From Caldilineaceae bacterium SB0661_bin_34 (GTDB taxonomy: Bacteria > Chloroflexota > Anaerolineae > Caldilineales > Caldilineaceae), in contig VXMJ01000041.1 of the NCBI GenBank assembly GCA_009841145.1, positions 42,268 through 106,267 of the forward strand: a stretch of 64,000 nucleotides of DNA. Reading direction: 5' to 3'. A program made the position numbers and the translations under genes. The notes beneath the pieces are model-generated. The model worked only from the letters and a program-made list of their open reading frames with translations. It made no database searches and had not been told where the DNA came from. This document shows, in pieces, positions 1-8,594 of the stretch. How positions within the stretch are numbered: the first letter of the stretch is position 1; every line of letters begins with the position of its first letter.

Positions 1-603
1 CAGGACGTCTTGGCGAATGTCGCTGCCCACAAGCGAACTGCCGATTCCCACGCCCGCGGCACCAGCCTGGCGGTAGGAGCCGATATTGTCGGCGTCGATG
101 CCGCCCGTGGGCACAAACTCCATGTCAGACAGCGGAGCTCTGACAGCTTTGAGATAGGCGGGATCGGGACAGGGGAACAGCTTCACCATGGTGCAGCCCA
201 GCCGGCAGGCCTGTTGTGCCTCGGTGGGGGTGAAAATCCCCGGCAGGAACAGCACATCGGCCTCGACAGCGACCCGAACACTGGCCGGATCAAGGCAGGG
301 AGACACCAGGAATTCGGCGCCGGCCTCAATGGCGGCCGCAGCCTGGTCCGCAGTACGGACGGTGCCCGCTCCGATCGCCATGCTGTCGTCGTATCGTTGG
401 CGAAGGGTTTGAATTGCGGTCAGTGCGTCCGGCGTGTTCATGGTGATTTCCAGCAACGGCAGGGGCGCGGCCAGCATGGCATCCGCGATGGCAATGATCT
501 CCGGCAGCGAATAGCCTCCGCGCACAATCGCCACCAGCCCTTCATTCCGAACCCGCGTCCGCATCGCGGCCGTGTGCGAGCCGGCAGTTGTCCTTGCGGT
601 CAT
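1..603 (-). CDS. eda: KDPG/KHG aldolase family protein, C-terminus cut by window edge
   Basis: The minus strand is open from an ATG at 603 to the window edge (201 codons, no stop). It reads as a class I 2-dehydro-3-deoxy-6-phosphogluconate/4-hydroxy-2-oxoglutarate aldolase, which splits KDPG to pyruvate and glyceraldehyde-3-phosphate in Entner-Doudoroff or sugar-acid breakdown. Family signatures visible: an early LVAIVRGG segment, LLEITMNTP, the GAGTV turn, GIFTPTE, the Schiff-base lysine in MVKLFP, and FVPTGGI followed by a GAAGVGIGSSL phosphate-binding end. SPC replaces the more usual SPG before the barrel strand. The start codon overlaps the selD stop in an ATGA arrangement, so the two are probably translationally coupled. 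KDPG and KHG aldolases, or the 6-phospho-2-dehydro-galactonate variant, cannot be separated from sequence alone. Confidence 0.88.
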   Translation of the reverse strand, partial: MTARTTAGSHTAAMRTRVRNEGLVAIVRGGYSLPEIIAIADAMLAAPLPLLEITMNTPDALTAIQTLRQRYDDSMAIGAGTVRTADQAAAAIEAGAEFLVSPCLDPASVRVAVEADVLFLPGIFTPTEAQQACRLGCTMVKLFPCPDPAYLKAVRAPLSDMEFVPTGGIDADNIGSYRQAGAAGVGIGSSLVGSDIRQDVL

Positions 604-1661
604 GTCACCTTGATTCCCGATCCGGCCGCAACCTCACCTATACACCAGCAGTCCTGACCGAGGTCCTGGCAAGCTTTTTCGAAGGTTTCCTCGTTTCCCT
701 GCGGTACCGCGAGTAGCAGTCCGCCGCTGGTTTCTGCTTCCCAAAGTACCTGCCGGAGCTCGGGCACCACGGTGTCCGCGAAGCGCACGGACTGTCCGAA
801 GTGCTCCGGATTACGCTGTGCCGCCCGGGTCTGCACTCCGTTTTGCGCGTAGGCGAGGACGTTTGGCAGCAGAGGCACTGAATCGGCCTTGATGCGGAGA
901 CCGCAATGGTTCTGTGTGTCGAGGCCCAGCATTTCACAGGCATGGCCTAACAGGCCGAAGCCGGTCACATCGGTGCCGCGCCTGGTACCGGACGTCCGGG
1001 CTGCTGTGGCGGCCGCCGCATTCAACGACAACATGGACTGGATGGCCGCCTCCAGGTCACCGGGATCAATCAGCGAGTGTGTCTCCACGATGTGGGCCGT
1101 GGTCACGATTCCGGTCCCCAGGGGCTTGGTCAGCCACAACGTCTGGCCCGGATCCAGGCTTTCGCCCTTGGTGAGCAGATGGTCCGGGTCCCCCAGGCCG
1201 GTCACGGACAGTCCGTAGAACAGTTCGGGGTTCGTCACCGTGTGCCCGCCGGCCACTACGCCTCCGGCTTCCCGGACCTTGCGGGCACCGCCGGCCAGGA
1301 TGGCGGACAAGGTATCCAGGCCAACCGTCTCCGGCATGCCGGCAATATTCAGGGCAAACAGGACTTCGCCGCCCATGGCAAAGACGTCGCTCATGGCATT
1401 GGCGGCCGCGATGGCCCCGAAGGTTTCGGGATCATCGACGATGGGCGTGAAGAAGTCCGCGGTTTGGATCAGGGCCTGATCCTCATGCAGGGTCCATACG
1501 GCGGCATCGTCGGGCCGTTGGATGCCGGCACGCAAGGCTCCATTGCCGGAGCCCTGCATTTCGTTCAGTTGTCGCAGGACCTGCGACAGCTCCCTGGGCG
1601 GGAGTTTCGATGCTCAGCCGGCGCAGGAGGCCAGCGTCGTCAGCTTGATGTCAGGATCCAC
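600..1661 (-). CDS. selD: Selenide, water dikinase (SelD), itself a selenoprotein (in-frame UGA = Sec16)
   Basis: SelD makes selenophosphate from selenide and ATP, the selenium donor for selenocysteine and selenouridine. Without recoding, the gene would appear to start at 1559 and lack the catalytic N-terminus. Reading upstream in the same frame through TGA at 1616-1614 restores that N-terminus: LTTLASCAG-U-ASKLPP. It aligns with the GAGCGCKISP loop of E. coli SelD so that the UGA sits exactly on catalytic Cys17. The lysine needed for catalysis follows at +3. GTG at 1661 is the only start before the upstream in-frame stop (1700-1698); the product is about 353 aa. A perfect 8-bp hairpin lies downstream of the UGA (separate entry). 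Later motifs (AMSDVFAMGG, VVAGGHTV, TDVTGFGLLGH, ETSGGLLLAVP) are typical of SelD. Confidence 0.9.
1570..1588 (-). promoter_or_regulatory. Bacterial SECIS-like hairpin for SelD Sec16
   Basis: In the selD mRNA the sequence UGUCGCAG-GUC-CUGCGACA forms a perfect 8-bp stem with a three-base loop starting in G. Thirty-three bases separate the UGA from the loop, inside the 16-37 nt window reported for bacterial SECIS elements, which need a small apical loop with a G in its first two bases. A weaker 5-bp hairpin (CUCCC/GGGAG) lies between it and the UGA and could stack below it. SelB binding is inferred. Confidence 0.7.
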
Positions 1662-1832
1662 AGGGCGTGCGGTTGGCTGTTGGGAACTGCGGTCAGTCTA
1701 TGCGCTGAGTACGGAATTCCGGTGATTTTGTTTCCAGGCTGCCTTGGGTTGGCGGCTGTCCAGCCTCAGCCAAGGAATGCCCCGATGATTTGCCGGTGGC
1801 TTCATGTCATGACTCCGCGTGTTGGTGGGGGT

Positions 1833-2849
1833 TCAGATACCGTTCCGCCAACCGTCCTCCTTGTGGTACACGTAATCGGGATCGTCGGGACCCAGCACCT
1901 GCATGCGCTCCTCCGCGGCAAAATCAGCCATGACCATGCGGATCGACTTGCGCGCCATGGCGATCAGGAAGTCGACAAGGACCGACAGGTCGCCTGCGTT
2001 TGCCTGCTGCATACCGTATAGGTAGGCGTTGCGATCCTGCCGGTGTACCAGAACGGGCAGCCAGCCGTTGCGGACCAAGTGCCAGTTCAGGAGCACGCGC
2101 CCCGTGCGCCCGTTACCGTCTGCGAAGGGATGGATCTGGATGAAGCGGTGGTGCAGCCAGGCCCCCGTCAGCAGCGGATTCCAGGCTGGTTCGTAGGTCA
2201 CGTAGAGTTCCAGCAGGAGGTCCAGCTGAGGATCCACCTGCTCCGGCGGCGCGTAGAGATGGATCGTGCCGTCGGGCCGCGTGGGATTGTTGGGGTAATC
2301 CTTCCACACTCCGCGTCGCAACCTGCGCTGCACGGGCCGTCCCAGCATGTCCACTGCATGGTGTGTTTCCTGGTGGGCAGTGATTTGGGCGTGCAGCTCG
2401 CGCATGGAGTGCTTGGTGATGGGGCGGTCCTCGCGAATAAAGGCGTAGACCCTTGCGCCGGCTGCCATATGGTCCTGCAGCACAGTCACCAGATGCTCCG
2501 GCTCCACGTCCACGCCCTGTCGGCGCACATGCTCTACGCGGAAGCCTTCCCGCAGCAAGGTCTGCGTGACGCCATGGGTGGGGTTGTACAGGCCCTCGAT
2601 CACACCGGTCTCGATGGCTATGCTGCGCTCCAGGCGTTCCAGACCCTCTCGGATCCGGTCTCGGACTGCGGGGTTCGCGCGCAGGTTTTGGAAGCGTAGG
2701 TTCCATTCATCCTCGTAGTCGAACGCGCGTTCCGTGTCCGCGGCAGCCAGGGGCTGAATGCCCTCCCAGTCAGCGTAACGGGTTTCCCTTTCCTTGTCTC
2801 GGTCGCCGCGCCGCGGCAGACGCGGTTCCCGCGGAGATTGCAGTTTCAT
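1833..2849 (-). CDS. Fic family protein (AMP-transferase type) with N-terminal inhibitory motif
   Basis: A 338-aa protein of the Fic/DOC fold, which usually transfers AMP from ATP to a hydroxyl side chain of a target protein. The catalytic loop HPFADGNGRTGR (about residues 240-251) matches HxFx(D/E)GNGRxxR in full, with the catalytic His present. An upstream TGVIEG (81-86) fits the class II inhibitory helix (S/T)xxxE(G/N), whose Glu blocks ATP in the ground state, so the enzyme is probably auto-inhibited. ATG 2849 is chosen over an upstream ATG at 2924 because GGAG sits 7 nt before it. A short C-terminal tail follows the Fic core; no winged helix is evident. No antitoxin partner is adjacent. 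Confidence 0.85.
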   Translation of the reverse strand: MKLQSPREPRLPRRGDRDKERETRYADWEGIQPLAAADTERAFDYEDEWNLRFQNLRANPAVRDRIREGLERLERSIAIETGVIEGLYNPTHGVTQTLLREGFRVEHVRRQGVDVEPEHLVTVLQDHMAAGARVYAFIREDRPITKHSMRELHAQITAHQETHHAVDMLGRPVQRRLRRGVWKDYPNNPTRPDGTIHLYAPPEQVDPQLDLLLELYVTYEPAWNPLLTGAWLHHRFIQIHPFADGNGRTGRVLLNWHLVRNGWLPVLVHRQDRNAYLYGMQQANAGDLSVLVDFLIAMARKSIRMVMADFAAEERMQVLGPDDPDYVYHKEDGWRNGI

Positions 2850-4032
2850 GACCGGTCTCCAGTTGATGTTGCCGGACCTGCAGGGTTTGCCTGCGGCACC
2901 CCTTTCCAGTGTTCGTCGCAGCATACCCCATGAGCACCATCATTTTTGGAGTATGTTGTCGGGAGGGGCTGAACCTTCGGTCGCGGACGCGTCTCGGTGT
3001 GGAAGGGACGGAGACAAGGAATAGAATTGTCCATCGGTGGGCAGATTACGGAGACAACCCCCGGAAGAGCCTGTGGACTTCACTGTTGAGGCTCTGTCCC
3101 GATTTCCCGGAATGGCTCCATGCAGCTGACGGGGCTATTTCGTGCCACAGGCGGAGGCGCCAATTAGCATATGGTCCTCTGCGTACCTCTGTGCATGCCC
3201 CAAGGTCATGATCAGGGAAGACTCGGATCGGATATTCGGACCAAGAACCTGAGAAGGAATCGCTGTCCCATGGCTTGGGTGTTCCGGGTGTGTGGTCGTG
3301 GGCACGCAGCACCACCGTCATGCTGAATGGACTCCTGTGTTGGGCTCCCTAGTTCTGATGGCAGTCGGCTATGCGGCAGTGGCGACCCCTTGCCGCACGG
3401 CCACGGGCGCGGTCGTTGTCTGGATGGTGACCGGCTGCGTGGTCATGATCCGCTTCGTGGCTGACACCATGTGCATGGTCGAATACCGGGCTGCTTTTGC
3501 TGGCTTGTAGGGCATCGAATTGTCCGAGACGGCGCGTGCCCGGATTGATACCCTTGAACAACGTCTGGTCTTCCTGATCACGATTTTGTTCTATGGTGTC
3601 AGTCACGAGTCTGATTCTGATGAAGCACGTCCTATCCCTGCTATCAACCAACTTACACGGTCCGCTGGAGTCCAACGGATTCAATGGATGCGTGGCATGT
3701 CGTTGCCGATTCGGTTCACTGGGTGTGGGAGTTCACAGGACATCTGTATCCGGAGGCGGCGGATCAAGGAACCATGATCGTAACTACCCGGTCTGGACCG
3801 CCGCTGTGCGAACGAACTGGGGTTGCAAATCACCGACGGCTTGCAACCTCAGCTGGTGAAGCGGAGTGGCCGCGGATTACATCTCGGGGCCCGGGTGTTC
3901 ATGGGTGCCGCGTTCGACTGTCCGGTGCAAGTTCATGGCTATCCTGACCACAATCCCGGACCAGCAAGCTGCTGACTTGGTGCCGAACATTGCTCTGTGT
4001 TGACATTGTCAATGCCCTGAGGAAATACAAGC
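2850..4032. other. 1.2-kb stretch without a convincing gene; possible frameshifted remnant
   Basis: Only short, mutually overlapping ORFs occur here and none shows a recognisable family. Between about 3684 and 3961 two plus-strand frames in succession look protein-like: the first includes SVHWVWEFTGHLYPEAADQG, and after a shift near 3815 the second includes LGLQITDGLQPQLVKRSGRG. This suggests a decayed gene with a frameshift, but the parent family is not recognised. Confidence 0.3.
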
Positions 4033-4491
4033 ATGGATCTATTTGATACGAAAGATGTCGTTCAGGGAATTGTCATTGGGGTTTTGGGCACTGTCGTGGC
4101 CTCAGTCATCCTGTTTGCCCCTAGAGGGTTGAAGGCGCGTTTGGAATATCGAAATCAGAGGGTATTCCTCACTCGGACCATTGAGAAGTACCGGGATCTG
4201 ATTTACGGAGCGCAGGCGGTTGAAGTAAATGAGGAGATATGGACAGTGGTCGAGGTTCGTCATGCCCAATTCAAGGCATTCCAGCGTGAGATGGATATCC
4301 TCCAACAGGGCCGAACATCCCGACTGTCGTTCGACCAGAAACAAGCGGTGTTTGGACGACTTGCCTTCTTTGCCGAACAGTATTCCGAGGTCCGACTAAA
4401 CCTTGAGGGTTATCGGGAGATCTTCGATGAGTTGGAAGCCATTCCATGGCTTCGACTGAAGAAACCGCTTGCCTCCGAACACGCTGACTGA
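4033..4491 (+). CDS. Small membrane-anchored protein of unknown function
   Basis: A 152-aa ORF with one N-terminal hydrophobic helix (about residues 11-29, VVQGIVIGVLGTVVASVILF), followed by a basic, then mostly helical, charged cytoplasmic region. GAGGA lies 10 nt before ATG 4033, a plausible ribosome site. Composition and codon use look like a real gene, but no family is recognised. It may be paired with the overlapping ORF that follows, which also carries one membrane helix. Base composition is lower in GC than the housekeeping genes nearby. Confidence 0.55.
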   Translation: MDLFDTKDVVQGIVIGVLGTVVASVILFAPRGLKARLEYRNQRVFLTRTIEKYRDLIYGAQAVEVNEEIWTVVEVRHAQFKAFQREMDILQQGRTSRLSFDQKQAVFGRLAFFAEQYSEVRLNLEGYREIFDELEAIPWLRLKKPLASEHAD

Positions 4492-4831
4492 ACTGGATGA
4501 AAACGCGCCGCTCCGGATAACATTGCTGCCGACAGACGATGTGCCCGCGGACTTCGCCGATGATGAGCATGAGCGGAGGCGGACCCGGTGGGGCGATCTG
4601 CGTAAGGTCTGGCTGTTCTGCACGGCTATGGTCCTGTGCTTATGCCTAGTAGTGGTGTGGGTGGCGGCGGTTGAAGGCGAAGCATGTAGTCACGACCACG
4701 AGGATGGCTTCTATGGCACGGACAACAGCCGACCCACTGCCGGACCTGGAGGGCTCGTACTCCGTGACCCGGAAGCGCTACTGCCGCGACGCGGTGCTGT
4801 CCTTCCACTGCAGAACAGGCTGACGGAATAA
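4469..4831 (+). CDS. Hypothetical single-pass membrane protein overlapping the previous gene
   Basis: A 120-aa ORF that overlaps the end of the preceding gene by 23 bases. An acidic N-terminal part (VPADFADDEHERRR) leads into one hydrophobic helix around residues 48-69 (VWLFCTAMVLCLCLVVVWVA). The last third looks less protein-like and may be out of the original frame. No family is recognised. The overlap suggests translational coupling if the gene is real. Confidence 0.35.
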   Translation: MPPNTLTELDENAPLRITLLPTDDVPADFADDEHERRRTRWGDLRKVWLFCTAMVLCLCLVVVWVAAVEGEACSHDHEDGFYGTDNSRPTAGPGGLVLRDPEALLPRRGAVLPLQNRLTE

Positions 4832-4853
4832 AAGCGTGGCCGTACCTGTGTAC

Positions 4854-5750
4854 TTACAACCTTGTATCACAACCCTCAGCGACAGTCCTACTGTATGTCT
4901 GTATGTCTGCTTCCCTTTGCGGAGCCAAGCCGCACGCTGAAAAGAGAGGACCGCCACTTGCGCGCACCGCGCGCATCCTGAACCAGCTGTCGGCAAGCTG
5001 ATTCAAATCCTGCTTTGCCTGTTCAGGGAAACGCTCATTGAACTTGAACATGTCTCCGCGCCTTCCACCCAGTGTGCCCATTCTTTCGTAGCCTTTTTCA
5101 ACAAGGTTATGGTGTAGAAATTCCTCAAGCTGCTTACGCTCGGCTTCCTTGAGTTCAGGGCACGGACGTTCCCACCAAGCGTACTCTTCCGCCTCGAAGG
5201 TGTTCTGGAGCGCGGAGTTCTCATTAGCTCGTTGCGCAGGGTGTCTGTCTGTTTCGCCTACCCGAAATTGTTTTCCACAATTCAAGCGGTTAGCATGCAC
5301 CCAGGATTTTGGTGATGGCGGCACAGAGGGCAGACCATTCTGCTTGATCTTGGGCTCACAGCCTCTCCCGTAGGCTTGTCGCCAAGCTTGGCTTAAACTG
5401 GTACATTGGGCCAATTGGTCATCGGTGCACTGGTTGACCACTGCCAGTCGTCGGAGGGTCTCTATACCTACCGATGTGCCCTTGAGGCGACGCAAGGTTA
5501 TCTTCGCCTTGCGTGCGGTTTCACACACAACTTCGGCATGATGCCCGCAGTGCCTCACATAGTTCAGCGTGCGGGTCTTATATGCCTTGTTGAAGTCATC
5601 AATGGCACTCTTCAACTCAGGCGGATAGTCTTGGGGGTGGGCATCGGTGGGCACGGAGCTGGTTTCCGTTGGATGAATGCTACTACTGAACAGGCAGCCA
5701 GTATATGTTAGCCAGCTCCTCGGCGGTCGAAGGGAATCTGCGTTTACCAA
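4854..5750 (-). CDS. Hypothetical soluble protein
   Basis: A 298-aa minus-strand ORF. The middle and end (PPELKSAIDDFNKAY through KQLEEFLHHNLVEKGYERMG) read as a genuine helical, soluble protein; the first 40 residues are poorly protein-like, so the true start may be an internal non-ATG codon. There are scattered Cys residues but no clear metal site, signal peptide or membrane segment. It ends shortly after the convergent small membrane-protein ORFs. Function unknown; no family recognised. Confidence 0.45.
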   Translation of the reverse strand: MVNADSLRPPRSWLTYTGCLFSSSIHPTETSSVPTDAHPQDYPPELKSAIDDFNKAYKTRTLNYVRHCGHHAEVVCETARKAKITLRRLKGTSVGIETLRRLAVVNQCTDDQLAQCTSLSQAWRQAYGRGCEPKIKQNGLPSVPPSPKSWVHANRLNCGKQFRVGETDRHPAQRANENSALQNTFEAEEYAWWERPCPELKEAERKQLEEFLHHNLVEKGYERMGTLGGRRGDMFKFNERFPEQAKQDLNQLADSWFRMRAVRASGGPLFSACGLAPQREADIQTYSRTVAEGCDTRL

Positions 5751-6403
5751 GGAGTACTGCCCGCATAGGGCGTGGCCGAGGGTTGGGCTACCCGGTTGGC
5801 GAGGTGCCGGTCCACGATGAGGGTGTCGGAGGCGTTGGTGTAGGCACTGGCGGTAGCCATGGCTTGGGCGTTGCCGCGGGCAGGGTCCCAGTGGTCACAC
5901 ACAGGAACAGTTCCCAGCGATTGGGTCTGCCACTTGAGGTGTTGGTGGCCACCACCAGCAGTACGGGACTAAGGTTCTGGTGAAGGTCACATCTCCGAGC
6001 GCGCTGCAGAATGCGCCGCCGGCAGCGCTGCTGGTATCCCGGCGGGTTGGCGGCCGGCCGCGGGTAACGTGTCGCAACCGTCGACAAGGCCGTGCACATT
6101 GGTGCAAACCATGGTCTCACCAGTTCGGCAGTCAGTTCGATTTTGGTCGTGGGCGGCCACACCGGCGTCGTGCCCCTGCCATTAGTGGTCAAGGTCTGGC
6201 CGTCGGGCATCAGGATCCTGTCCACCTCCAAGGTGCCGGATGCGACGGTTCCGGCGGTCAGCTGGGTAGCCAGTAGGTGGACTGCGTCGGGTTCGAACAC
6301 TGCCGTAGGTCGCTAAACCGCGGTGGCCCCCAGCAGGGGTGTGGGAGTCGGCGTGGGTGATGGGACCGGAATCAGCTTGCAGTCGGAGCTAGCCTCGCAG
6401 GTT
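5751..6403. other. Low-complexity stretch; possible decayed PT-rich protein gene on the minus strand
   Basis: An ORF at 6300-5788 (minus, 170 aa) begins in a protein-like way (EPDAVHLLATQLTAGTVASG) and ends in proline/threonine repeats (PVPTPTPPTP). A second PT run (PVPSPTPTPTPLLG) lies just upstream in another frame, overlapping the nadD end. Together they look like a broken gene for a PT-linker protein, a type common in Chloroflexota, but this is uncertain. Confidence 0.3.
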
Positions 6404-7144
6404 TCAGGATCCCGGGTCTCCCATCTCCGGAACATACAGGGAATGGTCCTCAATGTAGTCGTGCACTGCCAGCGGAACCAGATATCTGATCGGTTCGCCG
6501 GCATCGATACGGGTCCGGATATTGGTGCCGGACAAGTCGACCCCGGGCATCTCCATCAAGTGGACACGGTTCCGGATCCCAGGAAACCTTTCGTCCAACC
6601 GGAGCCAGATCTTCTCCACGCCAGGACGGTTCAAGATCACCAGTTCGCAGTTTTGGACAAGCCAGTCCGGCTTGTGCCAAGTATGCAGGTCGCGCAGGCT
6701 GTCCATGCCCATGAGGAAGTAGAGATTGGCGCGCCCGGCGAGTTGCGTTTGCAGCATCTCCATCAGATCCGCGGTGTAGTTCGGCACAGCATCGTCGGCA
6801 TTGAGCAGTGAGACACTGAAGGCGGGATTGCCGGCCACGGCCAGCTCGACCATGGCTAGGCGATCTGTAAATGGCGTCTGTACCTCGCCAGCCTTGTGGG
6901 GAGGGTAGTTGGCCGGTACGAACCAGGTCTGGTCCAGGGAAAGGCGCAGGGCCGCTTCTTGGGCCAGAAGCAAGTGGCCCACGTGGACCGGATCGAACGT
7001 GCCTCCGAACACTCCAAGGCGGGGTATCGCATTTCCGGCCATCGAAAACCGGTCTGGCGTGTGGCGGACACCGATCGTCCTCATGGTGCAGTGGATGCCG
7101 TGCCAAAGTGTGTCTTTCGCGATGGTCGGGAACTCAGAAGGCAT
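6404..7144 (-). CDS. nadD: Nicotinate-nucleotide adenylyltransferase
   Basis: NadD joins nicotinate mononucleotide to AMP from ATP to give deamido-NAD, the step before NAD synthetase in NAD biosynthesis. The nucleotidyltransferase signature GGTFDPVHVGH lies near residues 47-57, PANYPPHK follows, and the second ATP-binding motif appears as SGTNIRTR (usually ISSTxIR). ATG 7144 is used because a G-rich ribosome site (GGGGG) precedes it and it overlaps the obgE stop by about 11 bases. ATG 7042 would give a more usual length but has no ribosome site. obgE-nadD order on one strand is common in bacteria. The partner NadE is encoded at 41.7-43.8 kb. Confidence 0.9.
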   Translation of the reverse strand: MPSEFPTIAKDTLWHGIHCTMRTIGVRHTPDRFSMAGNAIPRLGVFGGTFDPVHVGHLLLAQEAALRLSLDQTWFVPANYPPHKAGEVQTPFTDRLAMVELAVAGNPAFSVSLLNADDAVPNYTADLMEMLQTQLAGRANLYFLMGMDSLRDLHTWHKPDWLVQNCELVILNRPGVEKIWLRLDERFPGIRNRVHLMEMPGVDLSGTNIRTRIDAGEPIRYLVPLAVHDYIEDHSLYVPEMGDPGS

Positions 7145-8411
7145 TATCGAACCCCCAAACAAGTTCGGATTCGGCAATCCTCACGGTGTCTCCCTCTTCG
7201 ATGCCCTGGGCGCGCAAGGTCTCGGAAACCCCCCAAGTGTCGAGGATGTTCTGGAAGCGCAGGGCGGACTCCGACAGATCCCAATTTGTCATGCGCGTAA
7301 TTCGTTCCAGGCCGACACCGGCGACCTGCCAGCGGTCGGGACCCAGACGTGTCACGGTGAAGGCCCGGTCGTCTTCCGACACGGCGATCTCCGGAAGGTC
7401 GGGAAGGGTGCTTGCTTCCACTGCGGGAATCTCCTCGAGTTGGCGATCCAGAGCCCAAAGCAGGTCTTGCACATTCTCGCCGGTGACGGCCGAGATGGAC
7501 CAGAAAGGCAACCCGCGCTTGTCCATGGTCGTTTTCAGTTCCGCTTCGGCGGCGCGGGCCTGTGGAAGGTCCCGCTTGTTCAGGACCACCACCCTCGGTT
7601 TGGCGGCGAGTGCCTCGCTGTAGTTGGCCAGCTCCGATTCGATTATCGCCATCTCCCCGCCCGGATCGTTCGACGATCCGTCCAGCAGGTGTACCAGCAG
7701 GCGCGTGCGTTCCACGTGACGAAGAAACTCGATGCCCAGTCCCGTGCCCTGATGGGCCCCTTCGACCAAGCCGGGGATGTCCACGAAGATCCGTTGCCGG
7801 TGGTCCAGTTCCACCACGCCCAAGTTCGGCACCAGGGTTGTGAAGGGATAGTCGGCGATCTCCGGACGGGCTGCGCTGATGCGGCTGATCAGTGTCGACT
7901 TGCCGGCGTTGGGCACCCCGATGATGCCGACCTCCGCCACCAGTTTCAATTCCAGGTCGAGCCAGTGCTCCTGGCCCGGTTCGCCCTTCTCCGCCAGGCG
8001 CGGTGCTTGGTGACGAGCTGAACGGAAGGAGGCATTGCCCCGGCCGCCGCGCCCGCCCCGGACCAGCAGGGCTCGTTGACCCTCGTCCGTCAGGTCCGCC
8101 ATCAGATTGCCGTCCTCGGCATTGCGCACGAGGGTGCCAGCGGGCACCCGCACCTCCAGGTCCGCGCCGTACGCTCCCTGCTTGACCGTATTGCCTCCGC
8201 GTCCTCCCTTGCCGGCCCGGTAATGCACCTTTCGGCGCAGCCCGTGGAGAGTGTTCATGGATGCGTCCGCCACGGCAACAACATGTCCGCCCCGGCCGCC
8301 GTTGCCGCCGGACGGGCCGCCGCGCGGGGCGTGCTTCTGCCGCAGGAAGGCCACGATGCCATCGCCGCCCTGGCCGCCTTGGACCCAAATTCGCGCTCGG
8401 TCAAAGAACAT
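7134..8411 (-). CDS. obgE: GTPase Obg/CgtA
   Basis: A 425-aa ribosome-associated GTPase acting in 50S assembly and the stringent response. The glycine-rich Obg fold spans residues 1-158 (GGPSGGNGGRGG and similar turns). The G domain carries G1 GVPNAGKST (165-173), G3 DIPG (211-214) and G4 NKRD near 290. A C-terminal OCT domain of about 80 residues follows, as in Gram-positive and Chloroflexota Obg proteins. It is the first gene of a minus-strand pair with nadD and is divergent from the HD-domain gene across a short intergenic region. Confidence 0.96.
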   Translation of the reverse strand: MFFDRARIWVQGGQGGDGIVAFLRQKHAPRGGPSGGNGGRGGHVVAVADASMNTLHGLRRKVHYRAGKGGRGGNTVKQGAYGADLEVRVPAGTLVRNAEDGNLMADLTDEGQRALLVRGGRGGRGNASFRSARHQAPRLAEKGEPGQEHWLDLELKLVAEVGIIGVPNAGKSTLISRISAARPEIADYPFTTLVPNLGVVELDHRQRIFVDIPGLVEGAHQGTGLGIEFLRHVERTRLLVHLLDGSSNDPGGEMAIIESELANYSEALAAKPRVVVLNKRDLPQARAAEAELKTTMDKRGLPFWSISAVTGENVQDLLWALDRQLEEIPAVEASTLPDLPEIAVSEDDRAFTVTRLGPDRWQVAGVGLERITRMTNWDLSESALRFQNILDTWGVSETLRAQGIEEGDTVRIAESELVWGFDNAF

Positions 8412-8505
8412 GTTGTGGGAATGGGTTCCGTGATGGTTGTCGGGAGGCTGGTTGGGGACGGTGCATCCGATTCAGGGGTTGCGGATCCGTGCCGAATCTA
8501 CAGTG

Positions 8506-8511
8506 TATAAT
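8506..8511 (+). promoter_or_regulatory. Putative -10 box upstream of the PgpH-like gene
   Basis: A perfect TATAAT hexamer lies in the divergent obgE/HD-gene intergenic region. No good -35 is seen at 16-18 bp, so this is a weak promoter call. Confidence 0.35.
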
Positions 8512-8594
8512 CCCGCGTTTCTGACCGTTGCGACAATGTTGGTACCTGGGGGCCCGGTTTGGGCCCATTTCGTTCACTAGCCTTTCAATCGGCA

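Noticed and set aside
1077..2021. 314-codon plus-strand ORF over selD and the Fic gene
   Set aside because: Antisense to selD, whose motifs are unambiguous.
8535..8580. GGGCCC-GGTTT-GGGCCC palindrome as a terminator
   Set aside because: It has no T-run and lies at the 5' end of a gene; it is at most a structure over the ATG 8559 region.
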